Shown: positions 7,445 to 16,152 of the stretch, one piece after another
Numbering within the stretch: the first letter of the stretch is position 1
How the letters are laid out: each line of letters opens with the position of its first letter
Assembly (NCBI GenBank): GCA_003332265.1
Contig: QPGA01000025.1
Span: 1 to 60,909, forward strand
DNA: 60,909 nt
Reading direction: 5' to 3'
DNA from: Candidatus Accumulibacter meliphilus
GTDB taxonomy: Bacteria; Pseudomonadota; Gammaproteobacteria; Burkholderiales; Rhodocyclaceae
Notes under the pieces: model-generated
Told to the model about the DNA's origin: nothing
Database searches by the model: none
The model's input: only the letters and a program-made list of their open reading frames with translations
Program-made: the position numbers and the translations under genes

Positions 7445-10288
7445 ATGACCCCCAGCCAATTCATCGCCAGATGGCGCGAAAACCCGCTTTCCGAGCGCGC
7501 CGGCTCGCAAGCCTTCTTCCTTGATCTGTGCGCACTGCTCGGCGTCGAGGCACCGAACGATCCTGACGACTATTGTTTCGAACGCGGCGCGACCCGCACC
7601 GGCGCCGGGCATGGCTGGGCGGATGTCTGGAAGCGCGGACACTTCGGCTGGGAGAACAAGGGGCCGGGCGGCGATCTGGGTAGTGCCCTCAAGCAACTGA
7701 TGACCTACGCGCTGGCGCTCGACAACCCGCCGCTGCTGGTCGTCAGCAACCGCGCCTTGACCCAGATCCACACGCATTTCACCGGCAGGCCGTCGGAGAC
7801 GCACAGCATCCGTCTTGAAGACATCGGCACGCCGGAGAACCTGCAAAAACTGCGCTGGCTGTTCACCGACCCCGAGAAGTTCCGGCCGGGTCGCACGGTG
7901 CAGGAAATCACCGCCGACGCCGCCGGCCGCTTCGCCGACATCGCCCAATCGATGACCGGCCGCGGCCACGACCCGCAGAAGGTCGCACACTTGCTGATCC
8001 AGTGCCTGTTCTGCATGTTCGCCGAAGACATCGAATTGCTGCCGAAACAGCTTTTCGAGCGCGTCCTGAACAAGCGCGGCGCCGACAGCGTCAAGCTGGG
8101 TGTCGCGCTCGGCGAACTGTTCCGCGCCATGCAGAGCGGCGGCGACTTCCTGCTCGAAGACATCGCCTGGTTCAACGGCGGCCTTTTCGCCCGCGTCGAA
8201 CTAATTGAACTGACGCCCGGCGAGGTCGCCGCGCTGCACGCTGCCAGCAGGATGGACTGGAGCGCCATCGAGCCCGCCATTCTCGGCACGCTCTTCGAAC
8301 GCGGTCTCGATCCGAAAATCCGCGCGCCGCTCGGTGCCAACTACACCGACCCGGGGACGATCATGAAACTCGTCAATCCGGTCATCGTCGAACCGCTGGC
8401 GCGCGAATGGGCGCAAGCCCGCGCGCGCATCGGTCTGCTGGTCGCCAGGTACCACGCCGGGGGCAAGGGCTCGCAGATGGCCTGGAAGGAAGCACAAGCG
8501 CTGTTCCTCGGTTACCTCGAACGCCTCAAGGATTTCCGCGTGCTCGACCCCGCCTGCGGCTCGGGCAACTTCCTGTACCTCAGCCTGCGCGCGCTGAAAG
8601 ACCTCGAGCACCGCGCCAACCTCGACGCCGAAGCCCTCGGCCTGCAACGGCAACTGGCCATCGAGACCAGCCCGGCCAACGTGCTCGGCATCGAGATCAA
8701 CGCCTATGCCGCCGAGTTGGCGCGCGTCACGGTGTGGGTTGGTGAAATCCAGTGGATGCTGAAAAATGGCTACGACTTCCGGCGCAACCCGATCCTGGCA
8801 CCGCTAGACCACATCGAGCACCGCGACGCGCTGCTCAAAAACGACGGCAGCGAAGCAGCGTGGCCGAAGGCCGATGTGATCGTCGGCAATCCGCCGTTTC
8901 TCGGCGACAAAATGATGCGCGGCGAACTCGGCGGCGACTACGTCGAACGGCTGCGCAAGTGTTACGAAGGCCGCGTTCCTGGTGGTGCTGACCTGGTCAC
9001 CTACTGGTTCGAAAAGAGCCGCGCGCAGATCGAAGCCGGCTTGTGCGAGCGGGCAGGGCTTGTGGCCACCAACTCCATCCGCCAGAAGCGCAACCGTGTG
9101 GTATTGCAGCGCATCCTGCAGAGCACGCACATTTTTGAGGCGTGGTCGGATGAAGAATGGGTCAACGAGGGGGCTGCGGTACGGGTCAGCCTTGTGTGTT
9201 TCGGGCAAACCGGAAGCATGCGGCTCGACGGCACCCCGGTGGCGGTTATCCATGCCGACCTGACTGGCAGTGCGCTAAACGACCAAGCGCTGGACCTCAC
9301 GCAGGCGAAACCGCTCAGCGCCAACGGTGGACGCTCTTTTTTTGGGATTTGCTTGGCCGGCCCCTTCAAAGTGGACACCACAACCGCCTTGGTGTGGCTG
9401 AAGGACACCGCTAACCCGAACGGCCGCCCAAACAGTGATGTGGTACGGCCCATTTACAACGGCTCCGACGTCACACGGCGCTGGGCAGGCAACTGGGTGG
9501 TCGACTTCGCCGGAAGAAAACAGTCGGACGCTGCCGATTACCTCGCTCCATTCGCTTATGTTGAGGCCGAGGTCAAGCCCGTACGAAGCGGAAATCGCGA
9601 GCTTGCACGGGCGGAAATGTGGTGGCGGCATGGCCGTTTTCGCCCAGAGCTCCGAGCTGCGCTACACGGGCTTGCCTACTACATTGCCACGCCGGAAACG
9701 GCCAAGCACCGCTTTTTCGTGAAATTCCCAGTGAAGGTTGCACCTGAGCACAAGCTGATTGCCATCCCGCGCCAGGACGATTCGATGCTGGGCATTTTGT
9801 CGTCACGCTTCCACTGCTTATGGGCGATCGAAAAAGGTGGGCGTTTAGGCGTTGGCAATGACCCTGTGTACAACACCAGCCTGTGCTTCGAGACCTTCCC
9901 TTTCCCATTCGGCTTTGACCTGGGGGCGGTGCCAGCGAATGGCGAACCCTTTTCGATCATAGCCCGAGCCGCGGCCGACCTCGATGCGTGGCGGGAAAAA
10001 TGGCTCAATCCGGAAGGCTGGCTCGAGTGGGAAATCACACCAGAAGAACAAGCTGCCAGCTTTCCGCCTCGCCCCGTCCCAAGGCCAGACCACGCTCGGG
10101 CCTGGAAGCTTCGCACGCTGACCAAGCTCTATAACGAAATGCCTGCAGGGCTGCAACTACGCCAGCAGGAGCTCGACAGAACGGTCGCCGCTGCTTATGG
10201 CTGGATTGATTACACCCCGGAGATGCCCGACGAAGAAATCCTGCGGCGGCTCCTGGCGCTGAACCTGGAACGATCGTGCAGAGGCTGA
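7445..10288 (+). CDS. MmeI-like type IIL restriction-modification enzyme (nuclease, methyltransferase and specificity in one chain)
   Basis: 947 residues from the ATG at 7445; the frame also permits a TTG start at 7412, and neither has an ideal ribosome site. The N-terminal nuclease site is Asp60, Glu70 and Lys72 (D-X9-E-X-K), the spacing known for MmeI. A helical linker follows. The gamma-class N6-adenine methyltransferase has the SAM motif LDPACGSGNF (about 367-376) and catalytic NPPF (about 481). The region after about 560 should be the target-recognition domain, ending in the MmeI-type C-terminal helices. Such enzymes cut about 20 bp from an asymmetric site and methylate one strand, so they need no partner. 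Both active sites look intact. The recognition sequence cannot be read by eye. Confidence 0.88.
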   Translation: MTPSQFIARWRENPLSERAGSQAFFLDLCALLGVEAPNDPDDYCFERGATRTGAGHGWADVWKRGHFGWENKGPGGDLGSALKQLMTYALALDNPPLLVVSNRALTQIHTHFTGRPSETHSIRLEDIGTPENLQKLRWLFTDPEKFRPGRTVQEITADAAGRFADIAQSMTGRGHDPQKVAHLLIQCLFCMFAEDIELLPKQLFERVLNKRGADSVKLGVALGELFRAMQSGGDFLLEDIAWFNGGLFARVELIELTPGEVAALHAASRMDWSAIEPAILGTLFERGLDPKIRAPLGANYTDPGTIMKLVNPVIVEPLAREWAQARARIGLLVARYHAGGKGSQMAWKEAQALFLGYLERLKDFRVLDPACGSGNFLYLSLRALKDLEHRANLDAEALGLQRQLAIETSPANVLGIEINAYAAELARVTVWVGEIQWMLKNGYDFRRNPILAPLDHIEHRDALLKNDGSEAAWPKADVIVGNPPFLGDKMMRGELGGDYVERLRKCYEGRVPGGADLVTYWFEKSRAQIEAGLCERAGLVATNSIRQKRNRVVLQRILQSTHIFEAWSDEEWVNEGAAVRVSLVCFGQTGSMRLDGTPVAVIHADLTGSALNDQALDLTQAKPLSANGGRSFFGICLAGPFKVDTTTALVWLKDTANPNGRPNSDVVRPIYNGSDVTRRWAGNWVVDFAGRKQSDAADYLAPFAYVEAEVKPVRSGNRELARAEMWWRHGRFRPELRAALHGLAYYIATPETAKHRFFVKFPVKVAPEHKLIAIPRQDDSMLGILSSRFHCLWAIEKGGRLGVGNDPVYNTSLCFETFPFPFGFDLGAVPANGEPFSIIARAAADLDAWREKWLNPEGWLEWEITPEEQAASFPPRPVPRPDHARAWKLRTLTKLYNEMPAGLQLRQQELDRTVAAAYGWIDYTPEMPDEEILRRLLALNLERSCRG

Positions 10289-10316
10289 GCTTACCGACAC
10301 AAACTTCGAGGACAAC

Positions 10317-11459
10317 ATGAGCGAATATCAGTATTACGAATTCCAGGCCATCGACCGGCCGCTCACCGCCGCCGAGATGAGCGAGCTGCGGTCGGTCTCG
10401 ACGCGGGCGCGCATCACCCCGACGAGTTTCGTCAACGAGTATTCGTGGGGCGACTTCAAGGGTCAGCCCGAGGTGTGGATGGAGCGTTACTTCGACGCTT
10501 TCCTCTACCTCGCCAACTGGGGCACACGCATCGTGAAGCTGCGCCTGCCACCGCGCCTGCTGAATCCGGCAACCGCCCTGGCCTACTTTGGCAGCGACAG
10601 TGCCTTCGTCAACGTGAAGTCCGGCAAGCTCATCCTCTCGTTCTCCTCCGACGACGAGGATGGCGGCGAGTGGGTCGATGGCGAAGGGCTGCTGTCGTCG
10701 CTGATCTCGGTCCGTGCCGAGTTGGCACGCGGTGATTTGCGGGCACTCTACCTCGGCTGGCTGCTGCGGGTGCAAGCGGGGGAGATCGACAGCAAGGAAG
10801 CCGAACCGCCGGTGCCGCCGGGCCTCGGCCAGCTGAGCGCCTCTCTCGACAGTCTGGCCGACTTCCTGCGTATTGACGGCGACCTACTGCACGTCGCCGC
10901 CAGGGCCAGTTCGCCACTCGCGGAGCTTGCGCTCGATCGAGACGAGTTTCTTGCTTGGCTTGGCACGCTGGCCACGGCGGAAAAGGACGAGGTGATCACC
11001 AAACTCGTCGTCGAGTCTGATCAAGCCGCTGTCGCGGAGCTGCTGCAACGCTTCCTCCGGCAGCCCGGCGCTGCCGGCACAGGGCCGACGATAACGTCCG
11101 CCAGGACGGTCCGGCAACTGCTTGCGGCTGCAGCGGCGCACGCCAAGGAGAGGAAGCGCATCGAGGCCGAGCATCAGGCAGCGGAAAAGATACGGCGCGA
11201 GCGGGAAGTGGCAGTCGCCAGGGAGAAGCACCTGGACGCTCTCGTCGGACGCGAGGCCGGACTGTGGATCGAAGTCGAAACGCTCGTCGCGAGCACGCAG
11301 GCGGCGGGCTATGATCAGGCCTTGCAGCACTTGCTCGACCTGCGAGACCTCGCTGCGCGCGGCAGAGGCGGCGACTTTCGGCTGCGCATCGAGTCGCTAC
11401 GTCAGGCGCACGCGCGTAAGCCCGCCTTCATCAAGCGGCTCGCCAAGGCGGGCTTGTAG
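10317..11459 (+). CDS. Conserved protein of unknown function, possible coiled coil
   Basis: 380 residues, 28 bp after the R-M gene on the same strand. The N-terminal 90 residues (YYEFQAIDRPL..., STRARITPTSFVN..., ERYFDAFLYLANWGTR...) look like a conserved globular domain that I have seen only in proteins without assigned function. A charged Ala/Glu/Arg-rich stretch at about 270-310 is likely coiled coil. The C-terminus is basic. There is no signal peptide, membrane segment or recognised catalytic motif. The short spacing suggests co-transcription with the R-M gene, but nothing shows a functional link. Confidence 0.75.
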   Translation: MSEYQYYEFQAIDRPLTAAEMSELRSVSTRARITPTSFVNEYSWGDFKGQPEVWMERYFDAFLYLANWGTRIVKLRLPPRLLNPATALAYFGSDSAFVNVKSGKLILSFSSDDEDGGEWVDGEGLLSSLISVRAELARGDLRALYLGWLLRVQAGEIDSKEAEPPVPPGLGQLSASLDSLADFLRIDGDLLHVAARASSPLAELALDRDEFLAWLGTLATAEKDEVITKLVVESDQAAVAELLQRFLRQPGAAGTGPTITSARTVRQLLAAAAAHAKERKRIEAEHQAAEKIRREREVAVAREKHLDALVGREAGLWIEVETLVASTQAAGYDQALQHLLDLRDLAARGRGGDFRLRIESLRQAHARKPAFIKRLAKAGL

Positions 11460-11474
11460 TGGGCGACTGGAAAC

Positions 11475-11505
11475 AAAAAAAGGCATCGCCGCAGCGATGC
11501 CTTTT
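11475..11505. terminator. Bidirectional terminator between the 380-residue gene and eno
   Basis: GGCATCGC (11482-11489) and GCGATGCC (11494-11501) form a perfect 8-bp stem with a 4-base loop. Seven A before it serve as the T-run for eno on the reverse strand; four T after it serve the forward gene. Confidence 0.85.
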
Positions 11506-11523
11506 CCCGACTTGCGGCGCAGT

Positions 11524-12924
11524 CTAGAAGCCGGCGCCCTTGATCGACTTCAGGCCCTTGTAGACGGCCTTGCTACCCAGTTGCTCTTCGATGCGCAGCA
11601 GCTGGTTGTACTTGCAGATGCGGTCGGTACGCGACAGCGAACCGGTCTTGATCTGGCCGGCGCCGGTGCCGACGGCGAGGTCGGCAATGAAGGCGTCTTC
11701 GGTCTCGCCCGAGCGGTGCGAGGAGATGACGCCGTAGCCAGCTTTCTGCGCCATCTTGATGGCGTCGAGCGTCTCGGTGACGGTACCGATCTGGTTGACC
11801 TTGATCAGGATGGCGTTCGCCGCCTTCATGTCGATGCCTTGCTTGAGGCGAACCGGATTGGTGACGAAGAAGTCGTCGCCGACGATCTGCACTGTTTCGC
11901 CGAGTTCCTTGGTCAGCTTGACGTAGCCGTCCCAGTCGCTCTGGTCGAGACCGTCTTCGATGGACACGATCGGGTACTTCTTGCACCAGTCGCTGTACAC
12001 CTGGATCATCTCGTCGTCAGTAAACAGCTTGTCCGGGTTCGACTTCCAGAACTTGTAGCCCTTGCGGTCACCTTCGTCGAAGAGCTCGGAAGAAGCGCAG
12101 TCGAGCGCAATGCCGATCTGCTTGCCAGGCTTGTAGCCGGCGGCGACGATTGCTTCCATGATCACTTCGAGAGATTGGTCGTTGGTCAGATTGGGCGCGA
12201 AGCCGCCTTCGTCGCCGACCGCGGTGACATGGCCGCCTTTTTTCAGGATGCTCTTCAGAGCGTGGAAGATTTCGGTGATCCAGCGCAGGCCTTCCGAGAA
12301 ACTCGGTGCGCCGACCGGCATGATCATGAATTCCTGGAAGTCGATCAGGTTGTCGGCGTGCTTGCCACCGTTGATGATGTTGGCCATCGGCGTGGGCAAG
12401 CAGAAATCACGGTTGCGGTGAATCTTGCCAATATACTTCCAGAGCGGCATCTCGCTGACGTTGGCGCCGGCCATGGTGATGGCCATCGAAGCGCCGAGAA
12501 GCGCGTTGGCGCCGAGGTTTGACTTGTTGGCCGTGCCGTCGAGGGCGATCATCGCCTCGTCGAGTGCGCGCTGATCAAGGGGGTTCTTGCCCTTGAGCAG
12601 TTTTGCGAGCGGGCCGTTGACCGCGGCAACGGCTTTCAGGACGCCTTTGCCAAGGTAGATCTTCTTGTCGCCATCGCGCAGTTCGCAGGCTTCGAATTCA
12701 CCGGTTGATGCACCCGACGGGACGGCTGCACGAGCCATATAGCCATTGTCGAGCGTGATGTCGACTTCAACGGTCGGGTTGCCGCGTGAATCGAGGATCT
12801 GCCGCCCGACAACCTTGCTGATCTTGACGAAATCCGGGGTGACGACAGTCGTCATTTCGGCTTGTACGGTATCTGCAACGTTTTTCGATTTCTTCGATTT
12901 CATTACTTTTTCTGCTTTTGCCAT
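11524..12924 (-). CDS. eno: Enolase with a lysine-rich N-terminal extension
   Basis: Converts 2-phosphoglycerate to phosphoenolpyruvate; cytoplasmic, and in many bacteria also a degradosome partner. The core is canonical: SGASTG mobile loop, [15 protein letters not shown] with the catalytic Lys, and SHRSGETED. The protein is 466 residues where typical enolases are about 430. About 34 extra residues ([15 protein letters not shown]...) precede the usual beginning [17 protein letters not shown]. The long start is supported by GGAG (12932-12935) seven bases upstream of the ATG; in-frame ATG codons at residues 8 and 24 lack such a site. It has its own promoter and terminator. Confidence 0.96.
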   Translation of the reverse strand: MAKAEKVMKSKKSKNVADTVQAEMTTVVTPDFVKISKVVGRQILDSRGNPTVEVDITLDNGYMARAAVPSGASTGEFEACELRDGDKKIYLGKGVLKAVAAVNGPLAKLLKGKNPLDQRALDEAMIALDGTANKSNLGANALLGASMAITMAGANVSEMPLWKYIGKIHRNRDFCLPTPMANIINGGKHADNLIDFQEFMIMPVGAPSFSEGLRWITEIFHALKSILKKGGHVTAVGDEGGFAPNLTNDQSLEVIMEAIVAAGYKPGKQIGIALDCASSELFDEGDRKGYKFWKSNPDKLFTDDEMIQVYSDWCKKYPIVSIEDGLDQSDWDGYVKLTKELGETVQIVGDDFFVTNPVRLKQGIDMKAANAILIKVNQIGTVTETLDAIKMAQKAGYGVISSHRSGETEDAFIADLAVGTGAGQIKTGSLSRTDRICKYNQLLRIEEQLGSKAVYKGLKSIKGAGF

Positions 12925-13350
12925 AATTGGGCTCCGTGGGAGTGATTTGGTAGAAACGCCTGCACAAACCTATCCATGTGATCATACCCAATTCAGCTCG
13001 CATGGTGCAATGGCCGCTAGCCGTAAATGCGGGCGATCAGGCGGGAACTGGAGGTTCGCCGCGCGTAGCCTCGTTGTCGGGCCAGCAAGACGTCGTGAGC
13101 GCAGCCGTTCCGCGAAAGAAATTGTGCTGAATTTCGATTCGAACCTCTGTCGGCGGAGGGCGGTCAGCAGCCTTGGATGAAATGTTCGACCCGGAAATCG
13201 GAATGCAGAAGGCATCAGACTTGTCTTGCCCGAGCCATCCGTAATGGTTCCGTCCGCATCAGTCTCATCTCCGTCCCGGCGATTCCGCGCGTCGTGCTTC
13301 GCCGAGCGTGAGGGTTGAGCGCTGTAGCGACAGCCGCTTGACAAGCTTAG
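12925..13350. other. 426-bp spacer between eno and the cupin gene
   Basis: Apart from the eno promoter and ribosome site at its left end I see no gene, RNA or repeat. Open frames crossing it have no recognisable content. Confidence 0.5.
12981..13010 (-). promoter_or_regulatory. Predicted sigma70 promoter of eno
   Basis: Reverse strand: TTGCAC (13005-13010), an 18-bp spacer and TATGAT (12981-12986). Transcription would begin near 12974, giving a leader of about 50 bases. Confidence 0.55.
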
Positions 13351-13728
13351 CTATTGCTTTTCGGTAGGCCCATGCAGTTTCTGCTTGAGTTCGACGATGA
13401 TCACCTGCGTATCGGTCTGACCAACATTCTCGCCGGTGTGCGTCTGCGCTTCTGACCAGATCACCTCTCCTGCCTTGAACTCGCGAACAATCACTTTCCC
13501 ATCCGGCAAGGTGATTGTTCGTTTGAACGGCGCTATTGCGTAGAGAACGAATGCCGGGTGCCGGTGCTGATGAGTCTTCTCCCCAGGTCGGTCGTGATAT
13601 GCCAATACACGCACGCTGTCGTTTTCGAGAAGAATCTTGTACTTGTCAGCGTCCGTTTCGACCGCGTCCTGGGCACTGACGGGCGCCGACAGCAGGATGC
13701 TGGCTATGATCATCAGAACTCGTGGCAT
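13351..13728 (-). CDS. Secreted cupin-like protein
   Basis: 125 residues from the ATG at 13728. The start is chosen because it begins a clean Sec signal peptide (MPRVLMIIASILLSAPVSA, cleavage before QDA). The mature part is a single small cupin barrel with a possible metal site at HQHRHPAF and a later E-AQTHTGEN stretch. It is likely periplasmic. The ligand is unknown: cupins of this size include metal-dependent dioxygenases and pure binding proteins. It stands alone, divergent from pyruvate kinase. Confidence 0.7.
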   Translation of the reverse strand: MPRVLMIIASILLSAPVSAQDAVETDADKYKILLENDSVRVLAYHDRPGEKTHQHRHPAFVLYAIAPFKRTITLPDGKVIVREFKAGEVIWSEAQTHTGENVGQTDTQVIIVELKQKLHGPTEKQ

Positions 13729-14016
13729 GGCAGGCCCTTTCTCGAAGGTGGCGGGTCTCGTCTGGCAGTTTGAAAGAAACTGTTTCGGCGACGGGTAGTT
13801 TGCTATCAGGCCTGGACGAATCTGCTCCCCACAAACTTCACAGAACTCCTCGCGTGCCAAGTATCGAGCGACGGCGTACTCAGATCGTCGGCGGACAATG
13901 TCGTGGACGCGTCACGTGGCAAAGAGTTCGTCGTTTGGCGTCATACAACCGCAACCTTGTTAGCCAACAATCCCGCCTTTGGGCACATCATTTCGAGTCG
14001 ATTGGGGAAAGCCTGC

Positions 14017-15936
14017 ATGGCAAGTGAGCAAGAAAAAACAGGGGACGTGTCATCGCGCGACATCCTCGTGCGGCGGGTGGCGCTGGCCATCGAGCGGCTT
14101 CGCGAAGACGCGATGGCCATTGAAGACGAACTGGACGCGAGCTTGCGTATCGTGTCGCCGGGATTCAGGGCGAGCGCGCGCAACCTGGCGCACTACCTGG
14201 CCGTGCGGCGAGTCGATATCCGTATTTTGCAGCGCGAACTGGGTCGTCTGGGTCTGAGTTCTCTGGGCCGCACGGAGGCGCACGTCATGGCCTCGCTCGA
14301 CAGTGTCGCGGATGTGCTGCGCCGACTCGGCAGGAACCCTGTTCCCGATCGCGTCAAGGTCGCGCCAAGGATCCTGTTCCAGGAAGGCGATCAGGTTCTG
14401 GCCAGGCACGCGAAGGAGATCCTGGGGCCGCTGCCAGACGATCGCAAGACACGGATCATGGTCACCATGCCCAGCGAAGCCGCTGCCGACCCGTCGTTCA
14501 TCAGCAACCTGCTGGCACAAGGCATGGACATCATGCGCATCAATTGTGCCCATGACAGTGCCGAGGTCTGGGGAGGCATGGTCGAGCAATTGCGGCGTGC
14601 GGAAAAGGCGCTTGGGCGTTCGTGCAATGTGTGTTGCGACCTGGCCGGGCCCAAGTTACGAACCGGCCCGGTGGAGCCGACCGAGGGCGTCGTCAAGTGG
14701 CGGCCGCAGAGGAATGCCTTCGGTCAGACGATCGGGCCGGCGCTCGTCCGCTTCGTCAAGGAAGCCAGTGAAGCCTCGTCTGAAGGGGACGGCGTCCCGC
14801 TTCGAGGGGACCTGCTGGGCAAGGTCAGAGAAGGCGATTACATCGAGCTGCAGGATGCACGGGGGCGTGCCCGGAGACTCGAAGTCATCGGTGTTTCCGC
14901 GGATGCCTGTCTGTGCCAGGGGGTGCGCACTGCGTATGTCAGCGAAGGCACCCACCTCAAGCTGCGTCGAAAGACGAAGCGGATTGGCAAAGCCCGGGTC
15001 GGCGTCTTGCCCCCCATGCCGCAAGCCGTGTTGCTGAAACCAGGAGACATGCTCGATGTGGTCAAAGGCGAGGTGCTCGGACGGAATGCTGTATTCGATG
15101 ACGCTGGCAATCTTGTTGAGCGCGCGCGTATTGCCTGCTCGCTCGACGAGGCCTTCGTCAGCGTTCGTGAAGGAGAGCGAATCTTCTTCGACGATGGCAA
15201 GATCGCCGGAAAGATCGGGAAAGTGCTGCCTGACCGCTTCGCCGTCGCGATCACCCATGCCGCAGGAGGTGTCGCCAAACTGCGTGCCGAGAAGGGAATC
15301 AACCTGCCGGATACCGAGATCGACATGCCGGCGCTTGGCGCGGTCGACAGGGAAGACCTTGCCTTCGTTGCTCGCCACGCCGACATGGTCGCCCTGTCGT
15401 TCGTGCAGCGCCCGCAGGATATCGAAGATCTGATTGGCGCCCTTGATCGCCTCGACGCTTCCCATCTGGGCATCGTGCTGAAGATCGAGACGAAGAAGGC
15501 TTTCAGCCGTTTGCCAAGCCTGTTGCTGGCGGTCATGCGCCACCAATCAGCCGCGGTCATGGTGGCCCGTGGCGATCTCGGTGTCGAGGTCGGATTTGAA
15601 CGGCTGTCGGAGGTGCAGGAGGAGATTCTCTGGATTTGCGAGGCCGCGCATATCCCGGTGATCTGGGCAACGCAGATACTCGAATCGCTGGCCAAGGGAG
15701 GCACGCCGTCGCGTGCGGAAGTCACCGATGCGGCAATGGGGGTTCGCGCTGAATGCGTAATGCTCAACAAGGGACCCTACATCATGCAAACGCTTCACTT
15801 CCTGCGCGGTGTCTTGATGCGGATGGAAACTCACCATGAGAAGAAAATGACCATGTTGCGTCGCTTGAGCATCTCGGACATCGCATCGAGCGCGGATGTG
15901 GTGCGCCTGGAGAGGCCTGAAAGCTGCCAAGGATGA
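14017..15936 (+). CDS. pyk: Long-form pyruvate kinase lacking the C-terminal regulatory domain
   Basis: 639 residues from the ATG at 14017, preceded by GGGGAAAG. Residues 1 to about 140 are a charged helical extension absent from PykA and PykF. The barrel begins near RIMVTMPSEA and MDIMRINCAHD. The catalytic signature is IVLKIETKKAF with the active Lys, then VMVARGDLGVEVG for the metal, and NKGPY. A large B-domain insertion lies between. The protein stops about 50 residues after NKGPY, so the roughly 120-residue allosteric domain of standard enzymes is missing. Activity seems likely because the active-site residues are present; regulation must differ from the classical enzymes. Confidence 0.85.
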   Translation: MASEQEKTGDVSSRDILVRRVALAIERLREDAMAIEDELDASLRIVSPGFRASARNLAHYLAVRRVDIRILQRELGRLGLSSLGRTEAHVMASLDSVADVLRRLGRNPVPDRVKVAPRILFQEGDQVLARHAKEILGPLPDDRKTRIMVTMPSEAAADPSFISNLLAQGMDIMRINCAHDSAEVWGGMVEQLRRAEKALGRSCNVCCDLAGPKLRTGPVEPTEGVVKWRPQRNAFGQTIGPALVRFVKEASEASSEGDGVPLRGDLLGKVREGDYIELQDARGRARRLEVIGVSADACLCQGVRTAYVSEGTHLKLRRKTKRIGKARVGVLPPMPQAVLLKPGDMLDVVKGEVLGRNAVFDDAGNLVERARIACSLDEAFVSVREGERIFFDDGKIAGKIGKVLPDRFAVAITHAAGGVAKLRAEKGINLPDTEIDMPALGAVDREDLAFVARHADMVALSFVQRPQDIEDLIGALDRLDASHLGIVLKIETKKAFSRLPSLLLAVMRHQSAAVMVARGDLGVEVGFERLSEVQEEILWICEAAHIPVIWATQILESLAKGGTPSRAEVTDAAMGVRAECVMLNKGPYIMQTLHFLRGVLMRMETHHEKKMTMLRRLSISDIASSADVVRLERPESCQG

Positions 15937-16152
15937 GCTGCCTGTGTTGGCTGGCGGCTGTACTGCTTCTGTGCTCGTCTTGCAGATCTTGCCAAAATCG
16001 ACGCCAAAGCGTCTATGCTATGCGGCCTGCAGCAAGCGCTTCAGGCACGCCTGCTGGCGTCGCGAATCTCGCGCCTGGCGCGTCCGCCACATCAACGTCA
16101 CGCTATCCGCTATCCCTTATCCCGTTTGCCACTCCCGCTCCGCTACCTGTCC

